Shown piece by piece: positions 7,619 to 15,060 of a DNA stretch of 17,972 nucleotides. The stretch is from Bacteroidales bacterium (GTDB lineage: Bacteria; Bacteroidota; Bacteroidia; Bacteroidales; DTU049), in the NCBI GenBank assembly GCA_018432645.1, contig JAHDSP010000345.1:1-17972 (forward strand), read 5' to 3'. Made by a program: the position numbers and the translations under genes. The first letter of the stretch is position 1, and every line of letters starts with the position of its first letter. The notes beneath the pieces are model-generated. The model had not been told where the DNA came from and ran no database searches. It saw nothing but the letters and a program-made list of their open reading frames with translations.

Positions 7619-7648
7619 AAGCACTGACGATTTAAACCGTCAGTGCTT
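7619..7648 (-). terminator. Strong hairpin downstream of the lipoprotein-membrane protein pair
   Basis: AAGCACTGACG and CGTCAGTGCTT form a perfect 11-bp stem around an 8-nt loop. It lies 107 bp downstream of the minus-strand gene ending at 7755 and upstream of the next minus-strand promoter, so it most likely ends that transcript. The minus strand after the stem is A-rich rather than T-rich, so a simple Rho-independent mechanism is not fully supported; it may be a 3'-end stabilising hairpin. The interval 7649-7754 shows nothing else. Confidence 0.55.
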
Positions 7649-7754
7649 ATTGTCTATTTTTATTAGTAATTTCAATTGCCTTGTCAGTCTTATAGCAACA
7701 TATTACATCCCCTCATAACTGTAGAGAAAAAAACAAAAGTATCATTACTAAATA

Positions 7755-8156
7755 TTAATAAAGAGGTAGGAATAATGAAAAAACGAAATAATATATTATT
7801 CCTCTTATGGCCAAATTATTATTCTTTTTCACAAAATATGTTAGTATCACATATAAAATTGTAGTAAAAATAGCTGTGAGTATAATAATCTGATAACCAG
7901 GATACTTGCCAATAGATACAAACATAGCTGTTATATACATTGATTTATAAAATAAAGTAAATACTGTCCATACACTATCAATTTTAAAATTACCTCTTTT
8001 AATCTCAAGATATACCAAAAATATTATTAGAAGTGGAAAATAGAAAATTGATATCATTGTAAAAATGCTAATATCAAATCTGCCTAAAGTTGCGATAATT
8101 AAATAAATTGAAACTGAAATAATTTCATGCCAATCGTATTTGTCTATTTTTTTCAT
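7755..8156 (-). CDS. Small hypothetical integral membrane protein
   Basis: A 133-residue protein with four or five hydrophobic helices (about 12-30, 33-52, 62-83, 87-108 and 114-130) and short charged connectors; it begins MKKIDKYDWHE. I do not recognise a family. The start is 9 nt after the stop codon of the lipoprotein gene at 8166-8870, with no promoter-like site between, so the two are probably co-translated and may act together. Low base complexity is similar to neighbours. The C-terminus ends inside the bilayer region (SLFLPLY), which may indicate a natural short tail or a truncation. Confidence 0.7.
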   Translation of the reverse strand: MKKIDKYDWHEIISVSIYLIIATLGRFDISIFTMISIFYFPLLIIFLVYLEIKRGNFKIDSVWTVFTLFYKSMYITAMFVSIGKYPGYQIIILTAIFTTILYVILTYFVKKNNNLAIRGIIYYFVFSLFLPLY

Positions 8157-8165
8157 AAGATTAGG

Positions 8166-8870
8166 TTATTTGTCATTATGAAATGTAGCTTCCCATGCGC
8201 AAATAGCAGCTAGTTGAAGAGTATTAATTGGTGCACCTGATATATAAACTATTTCAGGCAATGGATTACCATCATCTTTAAATATCTCTCCTAATTCACG
8301 ATACATGCAATCATTCCACCTATCCTCCCATGTAGCTTTACATAAAATAATTATTTCATTTTGATAATAATAAACAAATTTATAAAAAGATATAAATTCT
8401 AATAGCCTATTTTTTTGAGTTACAGATAAATTGTTATCAATAATTACAACATTTTCATAAAATAAAGAAGTTTCTTTTAGGTTTTCTAAATTAACATTAT
8501 TAATAAAATCATTTATTATAGAGCTTTCATATTCAGAATAATTTGTTGTATCAAATGCTGGGTACATGTTTTCTTTATGTTTTATTATTATGTCATCAAG
8601 TTCCTTTTCAAATAAATTATAATCATTATACATCGAATCCATATAAATAAAAATTAAATCATTATAAAATTTATTCATTTCTATACCAAATTCATCATAA
8701 CGATTATTTTCATTTACTAAAAAATAAGGATCAAAAACAGAACCATTTAATAATAATTTATTATTTGAACTAATGAATGAATTGTTTGTGTTTATTAAAT
8801 CTTCTTTTTGACAACTGCTGAATAATACAGATATCATTAATATAAAAACTAAAATTGCTAAATTTTTCAT
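8166..8870 (-). CDS. Hypothetical lipoprotein
   Basis: A 234-residue secreted protein with a lipoprotein signal peptide and the lipobox LFSSC, Cys20 being the modified residue. The mature part is acidic, Asn- and Tyr-rich and mostly helical-looking, with a Cys-containing segment WEDRWNDCMYREL and a C-terminal LAAICAWEATFH motif. Two Cys in the mature chain (in NDCMY and AICAW), besides one in IILCKATW, could form a disulfide in the periplasm or at the surface. No domain family is recognised. It is the first gene of a two-gene transcript with the membrane protein at 7755-8156 and is preceded by the second copy of the repeated leader. Confidence 0.75.
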   Translation of the reverse strand: MKNLAILVFILMISVLFSSCQKEDLINTNNSFISSNNKLLLNGSVFDPYFLVNENNRYDEFGIEMNKFYNDLIFIYMDSMYNDYNLFEKELDDIIIKHKENMYPAFDTTNYSEYESSIINDFINNVNLENLKETSLFYENVVIIDNNLSVTQKNRLLEFISFYKFVYYYQNEIIILCKATWEDRWNDCMYRELGEIFKDDGNPLPEIVYISGAPINTLQLAAICAWEATFHNDK

Positions 8871-8894
8871 ATTTTTTGTTTTTTTTAAAACTTT

Positions 8895-8964
8895 TCCCTA
8901 CTCATATGGCTTTTCGGATACCGCCCCATTTTTTTAAGTAGTTTATGGATTCTACCTGATAAAT
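8895..8964 (-). promoter_or_regulatory. Candidate structured RNA leader, copy 2
   Basis: Second copy of the element at 7421-7490, ending 25 nt before the lipoprotein ATG. The 3' part AAAAGCC through GAGTAGGGA is identical. The first stem is AGGTAG/CTACTT (one A-U to G-U change), the small stem is CGG-TAT-CCG instead of CAG-AAT-CTG, and the loop keeps TCCAT. Here TCCAT in the loop can pair with ATGGG just downstream (five pairs including one G-U). Differences concentrate in loops, in the A-rich spacer and in pair-preserving positions. Confidence 0.6.
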
Positions 8965-9215
8965 TTTTTTTATAAGTTTAAAACACAAATAGAAAACTAT
9001 GGGGGTTCTTTTGTTGCTAAATTAATAATGTCGATTTGTCTTACTTTAATAAAAGATATGAATTTAATATATATATACGTGTTAGTCGATAATAATTTGC
9101 TGTTTGTAGAAAACATTACATTATCACTACAATTCATTTATTAATAAAATTTAGACAAAGATATTATTTATTTTTTGTATAAAAAAATTTTTTTTATGAA
9201 TAAAAAATATTTTGC
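8965..9215. other. AT-rich non-coding stretch
   Basis: No gene is supported. A near match to a minus-strand -7 box (TCTATTTG, one mismatch) at 8986-8993 could serve the 234-residue lipoprotein gene. The remainder is A/T runs and an alternating TA stretch near 9069-9079. Confidence 0.4.
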
Positions 9216-9325
9216 TGGCTTTGATACGCCATAACGGGCTACTCAGCCCGCTAACTAAAAGTCAGAACCGCAGATTTCCGGATGACTTGTAGTGAGCTAC
9301 GTCGAACTACCTGCCTGATGGGCTA
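9216..9325. other. GC-richer structured element, possible non-coding RNA or repeat
   Basis: This stretch is visibly richer in G+C than its surroundings. It contains a perfect hairpin CGGGCT-ACTC-AGCCCG (9235-9250). It is followed by a 15-nt inverted repeat, GCTAACTAAAAGTCA (9250-9264) against TGACTTGTAGTGAGC (9283-9297), which pairs at 13 of 15 positions and encloses CCG/CGG. A further GTAGT/ACTAC pair reaches 9310. No long open frame crosses it on either strand and it is not a tRNA. It could be a structured RNA or an interspersed palindromic element. Confidence 0.5.
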
Positions 9326-9339
9326 TGATTTACAAAAAT

Positions 9340-9398
9340 GGAATAGAAAAAATCATGATAAATCATTAAAGTCATAATAAAATCAGTGGTTCAGACAA
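9340..9398. repeat. Degenerate ATCA repeat ending in a GGTTCAGAC motif
   Basis: Units resembling AAAATCATG, TAAATCATT, AAAGTCATAAT and AAAATCA follow each other at about 9-11 nt spacing, then TGGTTCAGACAA (9387-9398). The reverse complement of that last motif, TTGTCTGAACCA, occurs at 14869-14880 in the other large non-coding region, and AGTTCAGAC begins the repeat at 15337. Confidence 0.5.
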
Positions 9399-9470
9399 GA
9401 AGCATAGTTTAATATATTCATTTGTGGAGAATAATTTTAAGGTTACATATTGCTTAAACCTTTAAACTAC

Positions 9471-9576
9471 TCAACTTTTCACCCATTCTCCTAATCACCC
9501 TCTCACCCTCTCTCCTCGTCTCCCTTTCACCCTGTCTACCCCTCACCCAGTCACCCCTTCTCAACTCTTCAACTTC
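9471..9576. repeat. C-rich degenerate pyrimidine repeat, copy 2
   Basis: The longest of three such tracts. On the plus strand it is nearly all pyrimidine, built from variants of TCTCACCC and CACCCAG, and shares CTCCTCGTCTC with copies 1 and 3. It lies just beyond the 3' end of the six-gene minus-strand operon. A hydrophobic or Pro/Ser-rich frame could be read through but has no start or gene context. Confidence 0.7.
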
Positions 9577-9634
9577 TAATAATAATCTTTATCAATATAC
9601 TTGTAATCCAATACAAAAAAATTTTTTTCTCAAA

Positions 9635-10810
9635 CTATTCTACTAATAAAACTAATCCTTTCAAATAATACCCTTCTAAATGAAATAACGAAGGAGCATG
9701 GCATGGAGCCTGAGTGAGTCTATGTAATATTCTAATCTTTCTTCCCTGTTCTATTGCTGCACTCATTATAGCTCCCTCAAATTGCGAAGGAGACACAGCT
9801 TGAGAGCAACTAAAAGTGAATATTATACCATTATGTTTTACTTTTTCTATAGCGATACTATTTATTCTTTTATATCCTTTTATGGCATTATGTCTAGCAT
9901 CTATCGATTTAGCAAAAGCAGGTGGATCTAATATTATTAAATCAAAATAATCTTTAGGCATATTATTTAGATAAGAGATAGCTTCCTCTCGTATAGGCTC
10001 ATTATATTTAGCATCTATTTGATTTAATTCCAGATTTTTATTAACTAGTTGTATAGCCTCAGCACTACTATCTACAGATATTACTCTATCTGCACCTCCT
10101 TTAGCTGCATATACACTAAATGCTCCTGTATAGCAAAACATATTTAGTACAGTTTTAGCTTTAGTATATCTTTGTAATAACTCTCGATTATCTCGTTGGT
10201 CTATATAGAAACCAGTTTTCTGTCCTTCTTCCCAATTAATATAAAAAGAATTTCCATTTTCTTTAATAATTATTGGAAGTGATAGATCTGCAATTTTATA
10301 AGTATAAAAAGAATTTTTTAGATTTTGTGATTTATCGATTACAAAAATAGATTTTAGTTCGTTGCCAAATAGTTCCTGTAGTGCATTTGATATTAATTGT
10401 ATATCATTATACATACCTGATGTATGAGTTTCTATTACTAGATGATAATTATAGAAGTCTATTATTAGTCCAGGTAGTCCGTCAGCCTCACCGTAAATCA
10501 ATCTAAAAGCATTTGTAATATCTGCAAGGGGTAAATTTATAGTCTCTCTTATAGTTTTAGCTTTAGCAATTTTATTTTTATAGAAATCAACTGAAGGATA
10601 TTCTTTTTGATAACTAATCACACGAGCGATTATACTACCTTTAGCAGAATATTGAGCCATTGCTAGGAAGTTATTATGATTGTCATAAACCTCTACCCAC
10701 TCACCTTCTTTTGGTTCACCTTCTATATTTTTAACTGCACCACTGAATATCCATGGGTGATATCGCTTGATAGATTCTACTTTGCCAGTTCTTATTATTA
10801 GTTTATTCAT
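9635..10810 (-). CDS. rlmI: Class I SAM-dependent 23S rRNA cytosine-5 methyltransferase, RlmI family
   Basis: A 391-residue protein, close to the 396 of E. coli RlmI, which methylates C1962 of 23S rRNA. An N-terminal PUA RNA-binding domain (about 1-75, with YHPWIFSGAV) precedes the EEYxE-like middle region with LIYGEADGLPGLIIDFY (105-120). The catalytic domain carries GQKTGFYIDQRDNR (196-209), the SAM-binding VLNMFCYTGAFSVYAA (221-236), VDSS (246-249), LDPPAFAKS (294-302) and FTFSCSQ, with the likely nucleophile Cys335. All family motifs are intact. It is the last gene of the operon, 26 nt after the HD gene. Exact target position is inferred from family. Confidence 0.88.
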   Translation of the reverse strand: MNKLIIRTGKVESIKRYHPWIFSGAVKNIEGEPKEGEWVEVYDNHNNFLAMAQYSAKGSIIARVISYQKEYPSVDFYKNKIAKAKTIRETINLPLADITNAFRLIYGEADGLPGLIIDFYNYHLVIETHTSGMYNDIQLISNALQELFGNELKSIFVIDKSQNLKNSFYTYKIADLSLPIIIKENGNSFYINWEEGQKTGFYIDQRDNRELLQRYTKAKTVLNMFCYTGAFSVYAAKGGADRVISVDSSAEAIQLVNKNLELNQIDAKYNEPIREEAISYLNNMPKDYFDLIILDPPAFAKSIDARHNAIKGYKRINSIAIEKVKHNGIIFTFSCSQAVSPSQFEGAIMSAAIEQGRKIRILHRLTQAPCHAPSLFHLEGYYLKGLVLLVE

Positions 10811-10836
10811 TAATTTATTTTAAAAAAATTATATTT

Positions 10837-11394
10837 TTAAATATATCCAAGTGTATCTTCTATAGGTGCTAGTGCGTCCAGAGACAATTGTACAAAATCG
10901 TTTAATGAGAGACCTATCATTTCACATTCCATTATACTATCTCTATTTACACTAGCTGCGAAGCGTTTTTCCTTCATTCTTTTAGTAACTGATGATACTT
11001 TCACATCACTAATTTTTTTTGATGGGTAAATAAGGGCAACAGCAAAAATAAAACCAGATAAGGTTTCTCCAGCAGCTAAAGCATGATGAAATAATGTAGT
11101 TCTTGGCCTTTTGGCAGCCATCTCGTTATGCAAAACTATAGCTTCTACTATATCATCATCTAATCCTTCATTTTGTAATATTTCTTTGGCTTTTAATCCG
11201 TGAAGTTCATGCTCACCATTGGTGATTTCTACATCTATATCATGTAAAAGTCCAGCTAAAGCCCATTTATCTTCATCTTCACCAAAATAATTAGCTAATT
11301 TTCTCATTATAGCTTCAGTGGCTAAAGAATGTGCTATAAGTTTAGGATTTTTAACATATTTTTTTAATAAATCTAATGCATAATCTCTTGTCAT
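10837..11394 (-). CDS. HD-domain metal-dependent phosphohydrolase (HDIG-like)
   Basis: A 185-residue cytoplasmic protein. His22 (IAHSLAT) and His51-Asp52 (GLLHDID) form the HD metal site, and H62/H65 (GEHELHG) plus the HNEMAAKRP segment supply further conserved positions. This is the small HDIG-type hydrolase often found in Bacteroidetes and Firmicutes, whose substrate (nucleotide or phosphate ester) is unknown. There is no second domain. It starts 12 nt after cvpA and precedes rlmI by 26 nt, so it belongs to the envC-mlaEF transcript. Confidence 0.85.
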   Translation of the reverse strand: MTRDYALDLLKKYVKNPKLIAHSLATEAIMRKLANYFGEDEDKWALAGLLHDIDVEITNGEHELHGLKAKEILQNEGLDDDIVEAIVLHNEMAAKRPRTTLFHHALAAGETLSGFIFAVALIYPSKKISDVKVSSVTKRMKEKRFAASVNRDSIMECEMIGLSLNDFVQLSLDALAPIEDTLGYI

Positions 11395-11406
11395 AATTTT
11401 TAAGTT

Positions 11407-11874
11407 TTAGAAAATATCAATTAATGTAACAAATAATCTATAACAATAATTTGCTATGCTGTTATTGGTCAGCTTGAGGCTATCTGGTTGCACTCCTAAA
11501 TTTAATAATATTGTAATAAAACTACCGATAATAAACATTACTAGAAACACACATAATATCATACCTAATATTCTATTCATAGTTCCTAAAACTGGTATTT
11601 TATTAAATAAAGCATTTATTATTTTAGCGGCGAATTTAATTAATAAAACTCCACCAATAATCATTATTATTAATGTTAAAAGATTATAAAATAATGAATT
11701 GCTATTAGTAGAAAAAGGCAAATCAAAATTATTTGTTCCAATAATATTAAAAAGCAATAAAGCTAGCAAATAATAACCTACAAAAATAATTATTTGCCTT
11801 AGAAAGCCAGTCATCACGCCTCTGATAGCAGCTAAAGCTAAAATGATAATAATTATAATTTCTAATGCACTCAT
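11407..11874 (-). CDS. cvpA: CvpA family membrane protein
   Basis: A 155-residue inner-membrane protein with four predicted helices. It has the CvpA N-terminal pattern: a first helix (MSALEIIIIIILALAAIRG), then GFLRQIIIFVGYYLLALLLF. GVLLIKFAAKIINALFNKIP and LGMILCVFLVMFIIGS follow, the order expected of the colicin V production family. Its start overlaps the mlaF stop by four bases (ATGA), implying translational coupling. Members of the family are linked to envelope homeostasis; the molecular role is not established. Confidence 0.85.
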   Translation of the reverse strand: MSALEIIIIIILALAAIRGVMTGFLRQIIIFVGYYLLALLLFNIIGTNNFDLPFSTNSNSLFYNLLTLIIMIIGGVLLIKFAAKIINALFNKIPVLGTMNRILGMILCVFLVMFIIGSFITILLNLGVQPDSLKLTNNSIANYCYRLFVTLIDIF

Positions 11875-12623
11875 GATGTTTCTAATAATTTTTGAGCCAT
11901 AGAAGAAGCAAAAATAAAATCTCTGAGCTCTTTATTATCTGTTTTTAAAATATTTTCATTAGAGCCTTCCCACCATAGATGTCCCTCGTAGAGAAAAATT
12001 ACTTTTTCACCAATTTTAATTACTGAATTCATATCGTGAGTATTAACTATAGTAGTTGTATTAAACTCATGAGTCAGATTATAAATTAATTCATCTATTG
12101 TAACAGCATTTTGAGGATCTAGACCAGAGTTAGGTTCATCACAAAATAGATATTTAGGATTTAATGCAATAGCACGGGCAATAGCCAAGCGTTTTTTCAT
12201 TCCACCACTTAGTTCAGATGATTTTAGCTTATTAGTTCCTTGTAGGTTTACTTTTTCTAAACAATAATTAACTCTATCTATTTTCTCTTTCTGAGTCATA
12301 TCAGAAAACATATCTAGAGGAAAACGTACATTACCCTCTACATCTAAAAAATCAAAAATAGCACCACTCTGGAAGACTACTCCCATTTCCTTTCTGATAT
12401 TCTTTTGTTCTTTTTCTGATAAAGAATAAAAGTTTTTGTTTCCATAAAATAACTCACCCTCTTCGGGAATTAATAATCCTAATAAGCATTTCATAAACAC
12501 AGTTTTTCCTGAACCACTCCTGCCAATTACTAAATTCACCTTCCCCGGTTCAAATGTAGTATTAATGTTATTAAGTACTACCTTATCATCAAATTTTTTT
12601 TCTAAATTTTTTACTTTAATCAT
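11871..12623 (-). CDS. mlaF: ABC transporter ATPase, MlaF-like
   Basis: A 250-residue ATP-binding subunit powering the MlaE-type permease encoded 5 nt upstream. Walker A GRSGSGKT (34-41), Q-loop VVFQSGAIFD, ABC signature SELSGGMKKRLAIARA, Walker B YLFCDEP with the D-loop SGLDP, and H-loop NTHD are all intact. GAIFDFLDVEGNVRFPL is the segment typical of the MlaF/Mkl group. The partner system moves phospholipids between the inner and outer membranes. The gene ends in an ATGA overlap with cvpA. Confidence 0.92.
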   Translation of the reverse strand: MIKVKNLEKKFDDKVVLNNINTTFEPGKVNLVIGRSGSGKTVFMKCLLGLLIPEEGELFYGNKNFYSLSEKEQKNIRKEMGVVFQSGAIFDFLDVEGNVRFPLDMFSDMTQKEKIDRVNYCLEKVNLQGTNKLKSSELSGGMKKRLAIARAIALNPKYLFCDEPNSGLDPQNAVTIDELIYNLTHEFNTTTIVNTHDMNSVIKIGEKVIFLYEGHLWWEGSNENILKTDNKELRDFIFASSMAQKLLETS

Positions 12624-12628
12624 AATTA

Positions 12629-13369
12629 TTAGCCTAAAAAGATTTGTGTCAAAATAACATCAAAAATAATAATAAAAATACTAGATTGTACCATCGCTTT
12701 AGTACTATTTTTACCTACTTCTAGAGCACCACCTTCCACGATATATCCATAATAACCACTTATAGATGTGATGATAAAACCAAAGAATAAACTTTTTATC
12801 AAAGCATAAGTAATTTCAAAAGAAGTAAAAAAAGCTCTAAGCCCATAAAAATATTCGCTAGGTGGTATTTCTCCAGTAATCATTGTAATTAAGTAACCAC
12901 CGAATAAACCACAAAAGATACTAAAAGTGATTATCACTGGCATTATAAGAACAAAAGCGATGATCTTAGGCAAAATAAGATAAGATGCTGAATTGATCCC
13001 CATAACTTCTAAAGCATCTATTTGTTCTGTAACTTTCATTGTTCCTATCTCTGCAGCTATTCGAGATCCTACTCTACCAGATAAAAGCATACTCATTATA
13101 GTAGGAGAAAATTCATAAATAATCACTACTCTTGTTATAAAGCCAGCAGTATATTTAGGAATTAATGGGCTCTCCATTTGAAATGCTATCTGTATCATCA
13201 CTACAATTCCTATAAAAAGACTAAGGAAACAAACTATAGGTAGCGATTCTACACCTAGGTAATACATCTCATGCACTATTTTTTGTACTATAGTTTTAAA
13301 TTTTACTGGCCTAGTAAAAGTTTTTTTCATTACTAGTAAATAATCTGTTATTCCCTCGAATAGGTTCAT
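12629..13369 (-). CDS. mlaE: ABC transporter permease, MlaE family
   Basis: A 246-residue inner-membrane permease. The hallmark loop GRVGSRIAAEIGTMKVTEQI followed by DALEVMGI is present in the middle, with five or so hydrophobic helices: around ESLPIVCFLSLFIGIVVMI, then YLILPKIIAFVLIMPVIITF, CGLFGGYLI, and the C-terminal IFIIIFDVILTQIFLG. An amphipathic N-terminal segment precedes them, as in E. coli MlaE. It works with the ATPase encoded 5 nt downstream. Neither an MCE-domain (MlaD) nor MlaC/MlaB gene is next to it in this window. Confidence 0.92.
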   Translation of the reverse strand: MNLFEGITDYLLVMKKTFTRPVKFKTIVQKIVHEMYYLGVESLPIVCFLSLFIGIVVMIQIAFQMESPLIPKYTAGFITRVVIIYEFSPTIMSMLLSGRVGSRIAAEIGTMKVTEQIDALEVMGINSASYLILPKIIAFVLIMPVIITFSIFCGLFGGYLITMITGEIPPSEYFYGLRAFFTSFEITYALIKSLFFGFIITSISGYYGYIVEGGALEVGKNSTKAMVQSSIFIIIFDVILTQIFLG

Positions 13370-13390
13370 ATTTGATGTTTTTAAAAATAT

Positions 13391-14632
13391 TTAATTACTT
13401 AACCAATATAATGGATTTTCAGGTTCTTTGCTATCTGTCCATATCTCGAAATGTAATATATTAGCTTTATAATCATTTAGATAGCCTGTCTTGCCAATAG
13501 GAGTGCCTTTATTAATTTTTTGGTTCTTTTTCACATATACAGTAGATAGATTAGAATATACTGATAAAAAATCCTCATGTTTCACTATTACAGCTTTTAG
13601 TTGATTGGGAAGTGAGAAAATAGCCGACACAGTACCATCGTATATGCATTTAACGTTTTCTTCTGATTTTACATTATAGTCTATCCCATTGTTTTGTATT
13701 GTGATGCCTGGATATACGGGATGTTTCTGTGTGCCGAAATTCCCTACTATTACTCCATTTTCTACTGGTTTTGATATTTTGCCTCTATAATTATTTGCGA
13801 TAGTTGTACTAGTAACCGGTTTAGTAGCCGTAGATGGGGCAGTAGCTGAAGGTTTAGTTGCGGCTTTTAGTTTTGCTGCTCTTGCTTTTTCTAATTCTTT
13901 AATAATTAATTGTATTTGTTTGTTTAATTCTTGTTGTACCTTTTTTTGTTCTTTTATTTGCTTTTCTAGATTAGTTTCTTTTTTCTTTAATTTATTAACG
14001 AGCGCATTCTTATTATTAATTTCTTTTTTTATTACAGATAATATAGAGTCCTGCTGAGCTATTAATTTTTGTTTTTCTATTTTTAATTGTTCATATTCTT
14101 TTTGCAAAGCTTTTAATTCCTGCAATGAACTTTGATAATTTTTTAATTGTAAATTATAAATATTAACAAGTCTTTTTAGATATTGATAACGCTCAAAAGC
14201 CTTATTAAAAGAGCTAGCACTCATAATATATGAAATTCTATTTTGTTGTGTTTGATAAACGTACATTAAAGTAATTATTTTGCCAAGGCCAACAGATAAA
14301 TCTTGAATATTTTGTTGAATAATGGGTATTTGTCTAGAAATCTCACTTAATTTAGCATCAGCATAGTCTAATTCAGAAGTTATAATATTTTTCATTTTTT
14401 GATTATCTCTTAGTTTGGCATTTAGCAAATCTAGCTCTGCTAGAGAATTTTTACGATTTTTACGAGTTGTTTGTAAGAGACTCTCTGTTTTTTTAATTTG
14501 TCTTTCTAATTCAGATTTTTGAGCTTCTAATTTTTTCTTTTGTGATTCGCTCTGTGCTGATAGCACATTACTAAAAATCATTAATATTATAAAAAAAAAT
14601 TGTATGTATTTTGTGATATTTATCCTATGCAT
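13391..14632 (-). CDS. envC: EnvC-like murein hydrolase activator with degenerate LytM domain
   Basis: A 413-residue periplasmic protein. A signal peptide (about 1-26, ending near VLSAQS) is followed by a long Lys/Glu/Gln-rich coiled coil (about 27-260), an Ala/Thr/Pro linker (260-283), and a C-terminal M23/LytM domain from 284. The zinc site is incomplete: the HxxxD motif reads NNGIDY with Asn314 in place of His, the YSHL-type His reads YSNLS, and the HxH motif reads ILHFE. The domain should therefore not cut peptidoglycan but activate an amidase during cell division, as known for EnvC. It is the first gene of the operon and has a promoter at 14667. Length and architecture are normal. Confidence 0.9.
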   Translation of the reverse strand: MHRINITKYIQFFFIILMIFSNVLSAQSESQKKKLEAQKSELERQIKKTESLLQTTRKNRKNSLAELDLLNAKLRDNQKMKNIITSELDYADAKLSEISRQIPIIQQNIQDLSVGLGKIITLMYVYQTQQNRISYIMSASSFNKAFERYQYLKRLVNIYNLQLKNYQSSLQELKALQKEYEQLKIEKQKLIAQQDSILSVIKKEINNKNALVNKLKKKETNLEKQIKEQKKVQQELNKQIQLIIKELEKARAAKLKAATKPSATAPSTATKPVTSTTIANNYRGKISKPVENGVIVGNFGTQKHPVYPGITIQNNGIDYNVKSEENVKCIYDGTVSAIFSLPNQLKAVIVKHEDFLSVYSNLSTVYVKKNQKINKGTPIGKTGYLNDYKANILHFEIWTDSKEPENPLYWLSN

Positions 14633-14666
14633 TTACTTTTTATAATTATATTAATAAAATCATTTG

Positions 14667-14674
14667 CAAAAATA
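14667..14674 (-). promoter_or_regulatory. -7 box of the envC-mlaE-mlaF-cvpA-HD-rlmI operon
   Basis: Read on the minus strand it is TATTTTTG, an exact TAnnTTTG match identical to the etfB box. A TTGG at 14697-14700 gives a -33 TTG with a spacer of 23 nt, within the 17-23 range reported for Bacteroidetes. The predicted leader to the ATG at 14632 is about 30 nt. Confidence 0.6.
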
Positions 14675-14820
14675 CATTGAAAAATTAATATAAAAACCAA
14701 TTAATATTAGTAAAAATTGTCTAAAAATCAGTTTCCATAAAGTTTTATATAATTAAGGATTAAAAAAAGTAATTTTATAAAAGTAAATTTTATTTATTAC
14801 TGGACTGTTAAATATTAACC

Positions 14821-14862
14821 AAAAAGTTCTCAAAGAAGACACAAAGGGCACAAAAAAAATGA
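14821..14862. repeat. Degenerate CACAAAG-type repeat
   Basis: Units resembling CTCAAAGAAG, ACACAAAGGG and CACAAA follow at about 9-10 nt spacing. TTGTCTGAACCA (14869-14880) lies directly after it, linking it to the element at 9340-9398. Nothing else is seen between the operon promoter and this point. Confidence 0.45.
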
Positions 14863-14893
14863 AATAAATTGTCTGAACCATTATTTTTGGGAT

Positions 14894-15042
14894 TAAATTT
14901 ATTATTTGTGTGCATTTGTGTACAATAAATATCTAACCCACAATGTCTATAATTTCATCCACAGATTTACACAAATTAACACTGATGATTCGGTTATTTG
15001 AGTACATTATTTAATTATTTTACAACTATTATCTTACTAAGC
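14894..15042. repeat. Duplicated TTTGTGTGC intergenic repeat, copy A
   Basis: Contains in order TTATTTGTG, GCATTTGTG, AATGTCTATAAT, CAGATTTA, CAAATTAACACTGATGATT, and ACAACTA followed by ATCTTACTAA. The same order recurs about 247 bp to the right in copy B, so this is a direct duplication of roughly 150 bp with moderate divergence. Confidence 0.7.
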
Positions 15043-15060
15043 TCCTCACTCATAAACTAT

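Noticed and set aside
7676..7864. Plus-strand 62-codon open frame
   Set aside because: Overlaps the 3' end of the minus-strand membrane protein gene, starts at a non-ATG codon context without a promoter, and shows no recognisable domain.
9196..9234. Twelve-codon peptide MNKKYFAGFDTP before the GC-rich hairpin
   Set aside because: Too short and without a promoter or conservation evidence; it may only be a chance frame, though a leader peptide cannot be excluded.
9216..9325. tRNA gene in the GC-rich element
   Set aside because: No T-arm GTTCGA in proper context, no cloverleaf and no acceptor stem could be folded.
9471..9576. C-rich tract as a CRISPR array or coding repeat
   Set aside because: Units are only 7-8 nt, degenerate and without spacers; no start codon or gene context supports translation.
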